From: Scytolyngbya sp. HA4215-MV1
GTDB taxonomy: Bacteria; Cyanobacteriota; Cyanobacteriia; Leptolyngbyales; Leptolyngbyaceae
DNA length: 64,000 bases
Direction: 5' to 3'
Assembly: GCA_019359045.1 (NCBI GenBank)
Contig: JAHHIA010000005.1
Location: 310,001 to 374,000, forward strand
The notes beneath the pieces were generated by a model. That model saw only the letters and a program-made list of their open reading frames with translations. It searched no databases and was not told where the DNA came from. A program made the translations under genes and the position numbers. Below are positions 8,624 through 17,572 of this stretch, one piece after another. Each line of letters opens with the position of its first letter. The stretch's first letter is position 1.

Positions 8624-9439
8624 CTAAGGCGCTATCTTGCCCATCACTGTAAACAGAGTGGTAATTGCCACCCTTCTATTGGCAGTGATATCGAAAATCT
8701 CGAAGTAGTTGGTGTTATTAGGACTACCTGTCACGGTATGCGGTGTAACGCCATCTCCAATAAACCCAAAGGGTCTATTCGTATCCCATTCGAGAATACC
8801 CGCTGCAAGGGGATTATGAGGGGATTTATCAGTTGTGAGCGAGCTAAAATCACATGTTGGCTCTATAACAGCACCACAACCATAGTCCTCAGTTACGTTA
8901 ATACTCCCTGATGAGTCTGCTACGAGGGTGGGATTAGTGGAAGTGCCAACCCCATAGGGATGAGTAATTCTGTAAGAATGTCCGGCGACTAGACCAGAGA
9001 TCCTGATGCGAAGGCGGCTAAAAGTTACCTGCTGCGCAGGAATCGCTAAATTGCCATTCGCAAAGGCTCCTTGGGTAGACAAGACAAGCAGCGCTTTCAA
9101 TCCACCGGAGTTAATCTTCGCGTTCGCCAGGTAATAGAAAAACTCAGATGGGAAGTTATTGGGGAAAGAGATCGGCTGATTTGGATTCGGTTGTGTCAGC
9201 GGTCCACACTGAGGAACGCTGTTACTAGGCAGGCATTGTATCAGATGCACAGAGGTCAGTCCGCCGAAAGCGTTTGGATTCAGGGGAAAAATATACCCTG
9301 TAGGGAAAGAATTGTTTGGATCAATGAACCCATCTAGCAATATCGTGCCAGCACTCGCTGGTACGGGTGACAACCCCAAGACTGCTGCAAGCGCAACTAA
9401 GCTCGTTAAGACCGTTTTCCGAAAGATATTGGTAGCCAT
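8624..9439 (-). CDS. Secreted protein of unknown function
   Basis: This 271-residue protein has a clear Sec signal peptide: a basic N-terminus, the hydrophobic run TSLVALAAVLGL and the cleavage site PASA before GTI. The mature part is rich in Asn, Thr, Pro and Gly and looks like an all-beta secreted protein. Segments such as ITHPYGV, INVTEDYG, GFIGDG and TVTGSPNNTNYFEIFD recall a scattered family of bacterial secreted proteins with a VTGSP...NFFRI-like ending. I cannot name that family. There is no PEP-CTERM, lipobox or anchor. It is isolated: convergent with the TMEM14-like gene and followed upstream by 1.3 kb of non-coding DNA. Confidence 0.75.
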   Translation of the reverse strand: MATNIFRKTVLTSLVALAAVLGLSPVPASAGTILLDGFIDPNNSFPTGYIFPLNPNAFGGLTSVHLIQCLPSNSVPQCGPLTQPNPNQPISFPNNFPSEFFYYLANAKINSGGLKALLVLSTQGAFANGNLAIPAQQVTFSRLRIRISGLVAGHSYRITHPYGVGTSTNPTLVADSSGSINVTEDYGCGAVIEPTCDFSSLTTDKSPHNPLAAGILEWDTNRPFGFIGDGVTPHTVTGSPNNTNYFEIFDITANRRVAITTLFTVMGKIAP

Positions 9440-10586
9440 TGTAGAACCCTTGATGATGATGTTGGTTACGAACGCGGTGGTTAAACCAGCGCACAGACCT
9501 GCGATCTCAATGCCTGCAATCTCAATGTCTAAACCTACGATCGTTTTGTGAACATTGCCTTCCTTCAGAATTGAACTAATTAAAATTGAACTTCATCGAC
9601 TGCCCTTAAAAAATCAATACGGCTTGAGCACTTCACTCAACTAAGATCAGTCGATCATAAAGAATTTGACTTTTCAGCATCCACACAAACTAAGAGGATA
9701 TTTTAAAGGTTCTTTGGAAAGTCGCAACAGAATACTGCCGTACCGCTGCGCTAGAAAAAAGGGGGACTTTGAGTCCGATTCCCCCTTTTTTAGGGGGGCA
9801 AGGGAGCATCTCTGAGCATTCAACATGACAGCTAGCACCTTTTTAAACAACCTTTGAGGGCAAAGCCCACCTTTCCCTCTCGGACAGCGATTAGAACAAC
9901 CGACTTTTCAGAGAAACCTACTTTATTCAGTGGGGTATTAATCAACAGATGATTAAGCACTTTCTCTCCAAAAGATTAGACTTAATCGTTAATAAATTGT
10001 TCATGCTCTGAATTGACGATAACGCTATAAGATTTGACGACTTCACGTCAAGAATTTATGTCTTTCCCCGTTTCCGATTGAGTCTATTATGTGTAGGGTA
10101 GTTTTTACAATGCCTGCGATCGGCGTGAAAAACATCTTAGCAGCACAGAAAGTCAAATTAAATTTGCCCTTACAAAATTGGGTACTGACATCCTAATTGA
10201 TCTAAAAACTTCTAAAGCTGCCCTAAAAATTCTGAAGCAATCAATTACGTAATTTCACTTATATCCTGGCACTACGCTCGTATCCAAAGCAGGGAGATAG
10301 TTCGGATTTCCCTTATGTTGTTAGGAACCATCTTCAAGCAAATGAGCCTACAGAAAAGCCGAAGAAATTTTTTATCCCTTACAAATATCATATTAACATC
10401 AAACGTAAACCTTAAGTGTTATTACGTGCATTCACGCATCATCCCTCTTTTGCTACTTTGTAAAAGTAAATCAAGCTCAAAGAAGTCGAGTTCTACACAG
10501 AAACTTAATCGCGTTACGACCAAAGATGACAACTGTTGAATGCATTTATGATGGCTTTCTCCTGCATCGTTCAGTTTTTGAAGATG
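9440..10586. other. Long intergenic region, no gene seen
   Basis: This 1.1-kb stretch has no convincing coding sequence. The short frames here have poor composition and no ribosome site. It contains an AAAAAAGGGGG / CCCCCTTTTTT hairpin (9755-9791, 15-nt loop) of a kind common in cyanobacterial spacers. The rest is AT-rich and probably holds the promoters of the secreted-protein gene and glpK. Confidence 0.5.
9755..9791. repeat. A6G5 / C5T6 perfect hairpin
   Basis: An 11-bp perfect inverted repeat (9755-9765 with 9781-9791) encloses a 15-nt loop. It is followed directly by AGGGGGG, which can re-pair with the C run. It is in a non-coding region, read on either strand as a G-run/C-run hairpin ending in T or A runs. 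It could act as a terminator on either strand or be a dispersed spacer repeat. Confidence 0.55.
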
Positions 10587-10741
10587 TACCCACGTACGAA
10601 TGCGTTAAGCATTTGCATGTGGGTATTCTCAGTCCCCTACCCTGTAAAAGAAACTGGAGATGTTGAGAGAGGAGATGCAAAGGATTATGTTACCAACCCG
10701 TACATCGGCGATTTGGGTAAAACTGACCCATTGTCTCCAGT
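10587..10741 (+). promoter_or_regulatory. Possible structured leader of glpK
   Basis: Two nested-looking structures precede glpK. First, a long hairpin: 10587-10603 pairs with 10609-10625 around the loop GTTAA, with 16 of 17 positions paired if two G-U pairs are counted. Second, ACTGGAGA (10653-10660) pairs with TCTCCAGT (10734-10741), enclosing TTACC/GGTAA. The second pairing ends 15 bases before the first glpK ATG. This could be a 5' untranslated regulatory RNA, but it matches no riboswitch class that I recognise. Confidence 0.4.
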
Positions 10742-10768
10742 CCCCGGTCTGACCTGATGCAAACTGCC

Positions 10769-12265
10769 ATGACTCAATACATCCTTGCACTTGATCAGGG
10801 CACTACTAGTTCTCGTGCCATTGTGTTTGATGTGCGGGGCAACTTACGCGCGATCGCCCAAAAAGAATTTCGGCAAATTTTTCCTCAATCGGGTTGGGTG
10901 GAACATGACGCCAATGAAATTTGGGCTTCGCAATTGGGCGTTGCCAATGAAGCATTGGCACAAATGGGAATCCGCGCTAAAGATCTGGCTGCGATCGGTA
11001 TTACCAATCAGCGCGAAACCACGATCGTTTGGGACCGCACCACAGGTCAACCCATCTATTCGGCGATCGTTTGGCAAGATCGGCGGACTGCCGGATGGTG
11101 CGATGCTCTCAAAGCGGCTGGACACGAACCGACTTTTCAAGCCAAAACAGGGCTATTGCTCGACCCTTACTTTAGTGGCACCAAGCTCAAATGGCTACTC
11201 GACCACGTGCCTGGCGCTCGGGTCAAAGCCGAACAGGGCGATCTTGCCTTTGGTACTGTAGATACCTGGCTGGTTTGGCAATTGACCGGAGGACAACTTC
11301 ACCTCACCGATGTCACCAATGCCAGTCGTACCCTGTTGTTCAATATCCATACTCAGCAGTGGGACGAAGAATTACTCTCCCTTCTGGAGATTCCTGCTGC
11401 GATCTTGCCAGAAGTCCGGAGTTCGTCAGAGGTTTTTGGGGTGACAGGAGAAGGGATTCTCGGTGCCCAGGTGCCGATCGCGGGTATCGCTGGCGATCAA
11501 CAAGCTGCAACGTTTGGACAGGCTTGCCTGCAACCAGGCATGGCAAAAAACACCTACGGCACTGGCTGTTTTGCTGTACTTAACACAGGCAATGCGCCGA
11601 TCTCTTCTCACCACAAACTGTTGACAACGATCGCGTGGCGTATTAGCCAGCCTACTATCTATGCCTTAGAAGGCAGCGTGTTTGTTGCTGGAGCCGTGGT
11701 GCAATGGTTACGGGATGGGTTAGGCATCCTTAAACACAGCGCCGATGTGGAGCCCCTTGCCCGCAGCGTACCCGACAATGGCGGCGTCTATTTTGTCCCT
11801 GCCTTTGTTGGCTTAGGGGCACCCCATTGGGATAGCTATGCCCGTGGCACCATTATTGGGCTGACTCGTGGCTCTACCAGTGCCCACATCGCCCGCGCTG
11901 CGCTGGAAAGCATTGCCTATCAATCGGTAGATGTCCTGGATGCCATGCGTCGGGATGCCAAACTCGACCTGTCAGAATTGCGTGTGGATGGTGGAGCCGC
12001 TGGCAACGATCTCATGATGCAATTTCAAGCGGATGTGTTGGGAGTTCCAGTTGTGCGTCCGCAAATCACTGAAACCACTGCATTAGGAGCAGCTTATCTG
12101 GCAGGACTGGCAGTAGGCTACTGGCAGAGCACTGCCGATATTACTCGCCAGTGGCAGATGGAACGCCGCTTTGAACCCCAAATGAGTGATGATCGCCGCA
12201 CTTCTCTGTTAGCTGCCTGGCGACAAGCTGTGGAACGAGCCAAACATCAGGAAATCGCGGGATAA
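10769..12265 (+). CDS. glpK: Glycerol kinase
   Basis: Glycerol kinase phosphorylates glycerol to sn-glycerol 3-phosphate with ATP, feeding lipid synthesis and glycolysis. FGGY-family motifs are clear: the N-terminal phosphate loop [15 protein letters not shown], the glycerol-contact region [46 protein letters not shown] and the C-terminal [22 protein letters not shown]. The ATG at 10769 ([10 protein letters not shown]) aligns with the family start. An in-frame ATG at 10757 adds four residues. The length (498 residues) is normal. No glycerol facilitator or glycerol-3-phosphate dehydrogenase is adjacent; the gene is followed 25 bases later by a DUF3067 gene in the same direction. Confidence 0.95.
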   Translation: MTQYILALDQGTTSSRAIVFDVRGNLRAIAQKEFRQIFPQSGWVEHDANEIWASQLGVANEALAQMGIRAKDLAAIGITNQRETTIVWDRTTGQPIYSAIVWQDRRTAGWCDALKAAGHEPTFQAKTGLLLDPYFSGTKLKWLLDHVPGARVKAEQGDLAFGTVDTWLVWQLTGGQLHLTDVTNASRTLLFNIHTQQWDEELLSLLEIPAAILPEVRSSSEVFGVTGEGILGAQVPIAGIAGDQQAATFGQACLQPGMAKNTYGTGCFAVLNTGNAPISSHHKLLTTIAWRISQPTIYALEGSVFVAGAVVQWLRDGLGILKHSADVEPLARSVPDNGGVYFVPAFVGLGAPHWDSYARGTIIGLTRGSTSAHIARAALESIAYQSVDVLDAMRRDAKLDLSELRVDGGAAGNDLMMQFQADVLGVPVVRPQITETTALGAAYLAGLAVGYWQSTADITRQWQMERRFEPQMSDDRRTSLLAAWRQAVERAKHQEIAG

Positions 12266-12290
12266 CTAATTGGCGCTAGTATCGTAAGCA

Positions 12291-12626
12291 ATGAGTCAAT
12301 TCACTCTCATGACCGGACAGGACTTACGCCAACTGTTGCTGAATAAATGGGGCAGATCCTACGACATCCAGATACGACGCACCCAGGGCAAGATTTTTGT
12401 CTTGGTGATGTGGAAGTACCTAGAGCAGCAATCATTTCCTCTTTCAGAAGTAGAATATTTGGCACACCTGGATACGATCGCCCACTATCTACAAGGTTGG
12501 GGTAGTTTTGAACAGGTACAAAACTACCTTGAAAAGACGCGCGATCGTCCTCGTCTGGGCAAAGCAGTAAGCATTCCGCTGGAGCTGGGAGGACGGGCGG
12601 CAGAGTGGATGTTGGAGGAATTTTAG
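12291..12626 (+). CDS. DUF3067 family protein
   Basis: This 111-residue soluble protein matches the DUF3067 family of cyanobacteria and plastid-bearing plants. It has the start MTGQDLRQLLLNKWGRSYD, the block KIFVLVMWKYLEQQSFPLSE and the ending RPRLGKAVSIPLELG. The function of the family is unknown to me. The gene follows glpK by 25 bases and may be co-transcribed with it. Conservation across oxygenic phototrophs suggests a photosynthesis- or plastid-related role, which is inference only. Confidence 0.85.
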   Translation: MSQFTLMTGQDLRQLLLNKWGRSYDIQIRRTQGKIFVLVMWKYLEQQSFPLSEVEYLAHLDTIAHYLQGWGSFEQVQNYLEKTRDRPRLGKAVSIPLELGGRAAEWMLEEF

Positions 12627-12743
12627 GGGAAATGGAGTCAAGGGTAGAGGGGTAAAGTTTTTCGTTGGGTTACAGAATGGTGGGAAGCTGAAATTGCGCT
12701 TGTATGATCGAGAGTAAAAAGTGCTGACGAATTCGTCAGGATA

Positions 12744-13085
12744 ATGATGAAACTATCGATTTTGAAAACGGTTTTTCTGACGATCGCCCTGTTCGTCACA
12801 ACGGTTGTGTTGATGACAGAAATGGTACTGAGTCAGCCTCTGCCATTAGAGATTGCCCAAGTTCCGGTAGAGGGTTCGGTATCCGACAATCCTGTGCCGC
12901 AAGCAACCCCAACCCCAACGATGTCACCTTCGGTGCAACCTCAACTGTCTCAACCTTCGCCATTGCCTTCTGCCACTGGGCAACCCCAACCAACTGCTTC
13001 TACCAAACTGAAGCCACCGAAGCCTTCCGGTCCCTACGACATGGAAGCGATCAAGGCGTTTAATCGGGCTTTGTACGGCTCATAG
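12744..13085 (+). CDS. Small Pro-rich exported or membrane-anchored protein
   Basis: This 113-residue protein begins with one hydrophobic segment (about residues 6-30, TVFLTIALFVTTVVLM). That segment can act as a signal peptide or anchor. A low-complexity stretch rich in Pro, Gln, Ser and Thr (about 45-95) follows. It closes with the compact motif GPYDMEAIKAFNRALYGS, which I have seen at the end of small cyanobacterial proteins and is probably the functional part. Two ATGs stand in tandem at the start. No function is assigned. It is convergent with the multicopper oxidase gene. Confidence 0.65.
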   Translation: MMKLSILKTVFLTIALFVTTVVLMTEMVLSQPLPLEIAQVPVEGSVSDNPVPQATPTPTMSPSVQPQLSQPSPLPSATGQPQPTASTKLKPPKPSGPYDMEAIKAFNRALYGS

Positions 13086-13103
13086 GGAAACGGAGAGAGG
13101 AAG

Positions 13104-13150
13104 ACACGGAGCGGAAGATATTCGCTTCCCGCTTTCTTCCGTCTCCGTGT
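13104..13150. terminator. Long imperfect hairpin between convergent genes
   Basis: ACACGGAG plus CGGAAG (13104-13117) pairs with CTTCCG and CTCCGTGT (13136-13150) with one bulged T, giving a 14-bp stem and an 18-nt loop. It starts 18 bases after the stop of the Pro-rich protein and stands just before hairpin repeat copy C. It probably ends transcription, though it has no T run. Confidence 0.5.
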
Positions 13151-13162
13151 GTGTCTCCCACG

Positions 13163-13241
13163 GCGTTGCTGATTCCAGTTAGGAATTTGGAGTTGTGTGA
13201 ATTGAAACTTCGTTCCAATTCATACTGCTATTCAACAACAC
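13163..13241 (+). repeat. Hairpin repeat family, copy C (79 bp)
   Basis: This copy has the same 42 + 11 + 26 layout as copy A. It begins GCGTTGCTGA, has the loop AAACTTCGTTC (13205-13215) and the inner stem TGAATTG/CAATTCA. Compared with copies A and B, one base pair of the inner stem is changed on both sides (T-A to A-T), preserving pairing. It ends 15 bases before the multicopper oxidase stop codon. Confidence 0.85.
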
Positions 13242-13256
13242 CGGCTCCCACTAAGG

Positions 13257-15068
13257 TTACGAACTCGGAGGCTTGCACCGATCGAGCGGTGGAATCACGA
13301 TATCGCAATTATTGGGCAGGGGTTCTACCGCTTTACACGGCAGCTTGTCTTCCAACAAATTGGGCGGTTGGGTCGAACCAAGCTCGGGTGCGGGCAACGG
13401 TTTGGCGCGATCGGCAAGCGGGGAAGTTCCTCCCTGACCTACTTCAAACTGGGTCATCATGTCGTGGTCTTCGTGCACAATATTGTGGCAATGCATCATG
13501 TACTTACCTCGGTGCGGCGCAAATCGAGCAATGACACGAACCACTTCTCCATCTCGCAGAAGCACGACATCTTTCCATCCACGCTCATGTTCCGCTGGCT
13601 CCATGCCATTGCGATCGAGAATTTGAAAGTCAATGAGATGGATATGAACTGGGTGCGTCCAGCCACCCGTATTAATCAACGTCCAGATTTCGATATCTCC
13701 CTGCCCCGGATCAGCCGAGACGAAATTGGATTCCCAGCCTCTGCCATTGATCGTCCACTGGTTGCCGCGCCCAAAGCGGAACGTGCGAGTGCGGACACTG
13801 CGATCGATCAAGGCTTGTTGCAAGGTCAAAATTCCCAGGCGATCGCTGGGGATGATGCAGCTATCAGTGACTGGATCATCCTGTAAATCAAACCGCAACA
13901 GCGATTTGGGTGTTGGTCCCAAGTTGCCCGAAAAACCTAAATCGCGCAGATAGACTTGTTTCACATTGGCAGGAAACTTGGAAAAGTCAACAATAACGCC
14001 ATAGCGTTCCGCAACCCCCATCGGCAAAGACTTGGGCGCTGTGATCACCGCTGGTTTGCCCAAAAGCCCCGCATCACTGCCCACCACAATCAGTGCATCC
14101 TCTGCAAGCGTTAGAGAATTTTCTTCACGACTCAGTGCCAGTTGGAACGTGCGCGAGGCAGAAGCATTGAGTAATCGGAAAAAATATTTGCGCCGTTTCA
14201 CTGGGAAATAGGGAAAGGGCACGCCATTCACCAGCGTGACATCGGCATACACCCCGCGTTGGCGACGATCGTTGAACACCAGTTCCCAATGATTGGGGTC
14301 GCCAGTTTGTGGTTGCTTAAATGTCACATCCTGAATTACCAGCGGCACCTCAAATTCGCCACTGGGCATACATTTTGCATCTGCCGCTCGGCAAAAATCT
14401 TCCTCGGCATATTCCACGATGTACATGCCTGCCAACCCCATATAGACGTTGCGTGAGGTTTTGTGTACGGCATGGTCGTGATACCAGAGAATCGACGCCC
14501 GGTTATTGGGATAGTAGTAATCTTTGTAGTAGCCAACTGGAGTGATATCCTCAGCATAGCCATCGTACTGCGGCAACGAAGCCATGCCATGCAGATGTAC
14601 CGATGTGCAGATATCCTTGCCATCGGCATCTTGACCCAGTTCATTCTTAAAGCGGATACAAGACTCCCGATTTTTCTGTTGGCGGATTAAAGGACCCGGA
14701 AGTGTGCCGTTATAACTCCAAATATCGGTGGTGATGGCAGGTTTGCCATTTCTGGCAGGAATCAGCTCGATCGTCTGCTTCCGCATGGTGATTTCGTAGT
14801 AGTCGATCGGTTGATCAAACGTAATGCCCTCTCGCGTTACCTTGTAGGTTTTGCTCAGCACCTGCTTGAGGGGTTCCATAATCCGCAGCGGTTGCTGAAA
14901 TCGGTCGATCGTCGGACTTATGGGTGGAACCTGCGTGCTCGGTGGCAGCATCGTTGTGGCACAGGGGTCAGCCTGCGCTTGAGCACTGTTTGCAAATCCG
15001 AGTGGTGAAAGCAGCATCCCCCCACTTACCAATCCCAGTCTGAGGGCTTCCCGTCGAGTAATTTTCAT
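13257..15068 (-). CDS. Multicopper oxidase (bilirubin oxidase/CotA-like), Tat-exported
   Basis: Multicopper oxidases oxidise phenols, bilins or metal ions and reduce oxygen to water. All copper ligand motifs are present in order: HLHGMA, WYHDH, HPVHIHLIDF and MHCHNIVHEDHDMM with the type-1 Cys. The layout is the three-cupredoxin form of bilirubin oxidase and CotA. The N-terminus KITRREALRLGLVSGGMLL is a twin-arginine signal, so the enzyme is likely periplasmic. The ATG at 15068 has GGAGG six bases upstream, which favours it over longer starts. The protein has 603 residues. It is downstream of a sensor kinase on the same strand with a 233-bp gap that holds no gene. The substrate cannot be read from sequence. 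Confidence 0.9.
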   Translation of the reverse strand: MKITRREALRLGLVSGGMLLSPLGFANSAQAQADPCATTMLPPSTQVPPISPTIDRFQQPLRIMEPLKQVLSKTYKVTREGITFDQPIDYYEITMRKQTIELIPARNGKPAITTDIWSYNGTLPGPLIRQQKNRESCIRFKNELGQDADGKDICTSVHLHGMASLPQYDGYAEDITPVGYYKDYYYPNNRASILWYHDHAVHKTSRNVYMGLAGMYIVEYAEEDFCRAADAKCMPSGEFEVPLVIQDVTFKQPQTGDPNHWELVFNDRRQRGVYADVTLVNGVPFPYFPVKRRKYFFRLLNASASRTFQLALSREENSLTLAEDALIVVGSDAGLLGKPAVITAPKSLPMGVAERYGVIVDFSKFPANVKQVYLRDLGFSGNLGPTPKSLLRFDLQDDPVTDSCIIPSDRLGILTLQQALIDRSVRTRTFRFGRGNQWTINGRGWESNFVSADPGQGDIEIWTLINTGGWTHPVHIHLIDFQILDRNGMEPAEHERGWKDVVLLRDGEVVRVIARFAPHRGKYMMHCHNIVHEDHDMMTQFEVGQGGTSPLADRAKPLPAPELGSTQPPNLLEDKLPCKAVEPLPNNCDIVIPPLDRCKPPSS

Positions 15069-15301
15069 CCCCATCCTCCAGAGCACATCGATTGCCAGTC
15101 GGCTGATTTGCCAAAGTTGAGCTGATGTCACTTTGACCGTGCGTCAAAGTTAGACACCCAATTATTAGCCTGTCGAGGATTAAAGTGTCGCTAGATGGAA
15201 AGAAGTCTTAAAGCTTTGAATGCAAATATTGCGAAATTGAAAAATATGCAGCGTGAGCAGGAGGAGTCAGCATCCCCCTCTCCTCTTCCATGCCTGCATC
15301 C

Positions 15302-17452
15302 CTACATCTCCCCTTTAAGCAACTCGATCGGCAGCTTGACTGTAAACACGGTGCCAACACCAACCTTACTTTCAACTGAGATTTCTCCGCCGTGCAGATC
15401 TACACACTGTTTAACGATCGCCAATCCCAACCCTGTGCCTGGAATCGTAGAAACATTTTTAGCGCGATGGAAGAACTCAAACAAGTGGGACTGATCCGCC
15501 AAAGGAATGCCAATCCCAGAATCCTTGACCCGCAAGACCACACTATTCACTTGCCGCAGCAATTCCAATTTGACGAAACTGCCTTGCGGAGAATATTTGA
15601 TGGCATTGGAGAGCAAATTATTCAAAATGTGATGGAGCAAATTAGTATCTACGTAAGCCTGAGTCAAATCTCCCTCACAAATAAAGACCAGGGATTCATC
15701 TTGCCCGATCTGGGTCTGAAATTCTGCTACTAGCTCATCACAAAATTGCTTGAGATCGATCGGAGTCGGTTGAAACCGCAACTTGCCCTGTTCTCCCTGA
15801 CTAATCAGCAAAACTTCTTCGATCAGTTGAGTCATTCGATGGGTTGCCCGATTGATCCGCTTGAAATAAATCTGCCTTTTTTCTGACGTTTGTTGTTGCT
15901 CATACTTTTCAAGCAATTCTGCCGACATTATGATGCTAGACAAAGGGGTGCGAAATTCATGGGAAACCATGGAAATAAAATTGGATTTGAGTTGATTCAG
16001 CTCCCGTTCTTTGTCCAAAGATTGGCGAATTTCTTCTTCGGCTTGTTTACGTTGGATGAATAACCCTAGTTCTGTCGAGGCTGAGATTAACTCCATCAAG
16101 CGAGAATCTTCTTGTCGTGCTTCAAACATATAGAAAACCAGCACTGTGATCACTTCATCTTTTGCCAGGAGGGGAATACCCAGTGCTGCTTTGAGACCCG
16201 CTTCTTGTGCCATCTGTGCGCGTAAGTAATGAGCGTTTGTCATAGCAGACACGTCTCGACACCACGCTGGCTGTTTAGAGATCCAAATTCGACCAGGGAT
16301 ACCCTCACCAGGGGCAAAGGAAAATTGCTGGCTCTGTTCGCGAAAGGTGTTGAGACGATCGGTCTTGCTATACCAGGCTGGGCTACATTCGAGGACGCTC
16401 CAATCTGCCCTCGGTACCCACGCTTCGCCAAAATCCCAGTGAGTGACTTCGCAAACCTTTTGCAAGGCGACTCTCAGAGCTGAGTGAAAATCATTCGATT
16501 CAAAAATGGCTTGAGCCATTCCTTGAACCAAATCGAGTTCTAGCTCAATTTGTTTGCGTTGAGTGATGTCTTCTGCCATGCCCACGATGCGATAGACATC
16601 GCCCGCTTCGTTTTGAATCGGGAAAGCCCGATCGCGCACCCAGCGAATCGTGCTATCCAAACGCCGAATCGGATATTCTTTGTCGTAAGGCTGCTGTAAT
16701 TCAATGCAGTCGAGAATGTGTCCTCGATAGGCTGGCAGCACCGCATCTACCCAGGAGTTTGGCTGGGCATACAAACTGCGGCGCGATCGTCCCCAAATTT
16801 TTTCATAAGCGGGACTGATGTAAAGGATGTGATTGTTCTCGGCTGAACGAATCCAGAATACCTCCTGAATATGTTCTGCCAGTTGACGAAACTGTTCTTC
16901 GCTGTAACGGAGCGCGGCTTCGGTTCGCTGCTGCTCATCCATGGCATACGCCAGACAGGCTAAATTGCGACGCAATTCCAATTGAGTAACGACTTGTCGT
17001 CCTAATACCTGAAGTGCATCAGTTTGTTCCTGGTTCAGAGATCGGGGAATTCGATCGATGACACAAAGGCTTCCCAGTGAAAAACCATCCGGAGACAGAA
17101 GGGGAGTGCCCGCATAAAACCGAATATGAGGCTCACCTACTACCAAAGGATTATGTGCAAAGCGTTGGTCAATCAGGGCATTGGAAACGACAAAAACTTC
17201 AGACTGACAGATGGTGTAGTTGCAAAAGGCAACTTCTCGGCAAGTTTCGGTTGCGTCCAACCCGACTCTGGACTTGAACCACTGACGAGTGCTATCAACC
17301 AAGCTCACTAGAGCAATTGGAGTAGCGCATATTTGAGCTGCCAAGCGCGTTAAATCATCAAAGGCTTCTTCTGGAGTAGTATCTAAAATTTGATAGCTTC
17401 GCAAAGCTGACACCCTTGCAGATTCGTTTGCTGGTTGGGGAAAGTCGGTCAT
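15302..17452 (-). CDS. GAF-PAS-GAF sensor histidine kinase
   Basis: This is a soluble 716-residue kinase. A GAF domain of the diguanylate-cyclase/kinase type spans about 25-165 ([36 protein letters not shown]). A PAS domain lies at about 180-300 and a second GAF at about 305-468 (GEGIPGRIW). HisKA spans 485-555 with His498 in [13 protein letters not shown], and HATPase_c runs 600-712 (N box [10 protein letters not shown]1 DSGIGIP, G2 GTGLGLAIV). There is no receiver domain and no response regulator beside it, so its partner is elsewhere. It is divergent from lysC with a 120-bp shared promoter region. The GAFs lack an obvious bilin-type Cys motif. Confidence 0.9.
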   Translation of the reverse strand: MTDFPQPANESARVSALRSYQILDTTPEEAFDDLTRLAAQICATPIALVSLVDSTRQWFKSRVGLDATETCREVAFCNYTICQSEVFVVSNALIDQRFAHNPLVVGEPHIRFYAGTPLLSPDGFSLGSLCVIDRIPRSLNQEQTDALQVLGRQVVTQLELRRNLACLAYAMDEQQRTEAALRYSEEQFRQLAEHIQEVFWIRSAENNHILYISPAYEKIWGRSRRSLYAQPNSWVDAVLPAYRGHILDCIELQQPYDKEYPIRRLDSTIRWVRDRAFPIQNEAGDVYRIVGMAEDITQRKQIELELDLVQGMAQAIFESNDFHSALRVALQKVCEVTHWDFGEAWVPRADWSVLECSPAWYSKTDRLNTFREQSQQFSFAPGEGIPGRIWISKQPAWCRDVSAMTNAHYLRAQMAQEAGLKAALGIPLLAKDEVITVLVFYMFEARQEDSRLMELISASTELGLFIQRKQAEEEIRQSLDKERELNQLKSNFISMVSHEFRTPLSSIIMSAELLEKYEQQQTSEKRQIYFKRINRATHRMTQLIEEVLLISQGEQGKLRFQPTPIDLKQFCDELVAEFQTQIGQDESLVFICEGDLTQAYVDTNLLHHILNNLLSNAIKYSPQGSFVKLELLRQVNSVVLRVKDSGIGIPLADQSHLFEFFHRAKNVSTIPGTGLGLAIVKQCVDLHGGEISVESKVGVGTVFTVKLPIELLKGEM

Positions 17453-17572
17453 AAATTACCTGTTATAAAGGACTTTAAGGTTGTCAGCAAAAAATCCGAT
17501 CGGTTCATCTCGCCTTTATCTAAGGTAATATTCCCCTGTGAGACGGGTTTCCATCAAAGTCAGGTTAGGGAT

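Noticed and set aside
10567..10575. ATCGTTCA motif resembling the start of glnA-type glutamine riboswitches
   Set aside because: The other conserved parts (GGAAGTAGG and the GAAGGAACGC end) are missing, so the match is likely chance.
10315..10757. Two small plus-strand frames before glpK (10315-10539 and 10536-10757)
   Set aside because: They lack ribosome sites and conserved motifs. The second crosses the strong hairpin at 10587-10625, so non-coding function is more likely.
17250..17290. tRNA-like T-arm (minus-strand GGTTCAAGTCC)
   Set aside because: It lies inside the sensor kinase gene and encodes a conserved GAF segment ([10 protein letters not shown]). No acceptor stem or anticodon arm can be drawn around it.
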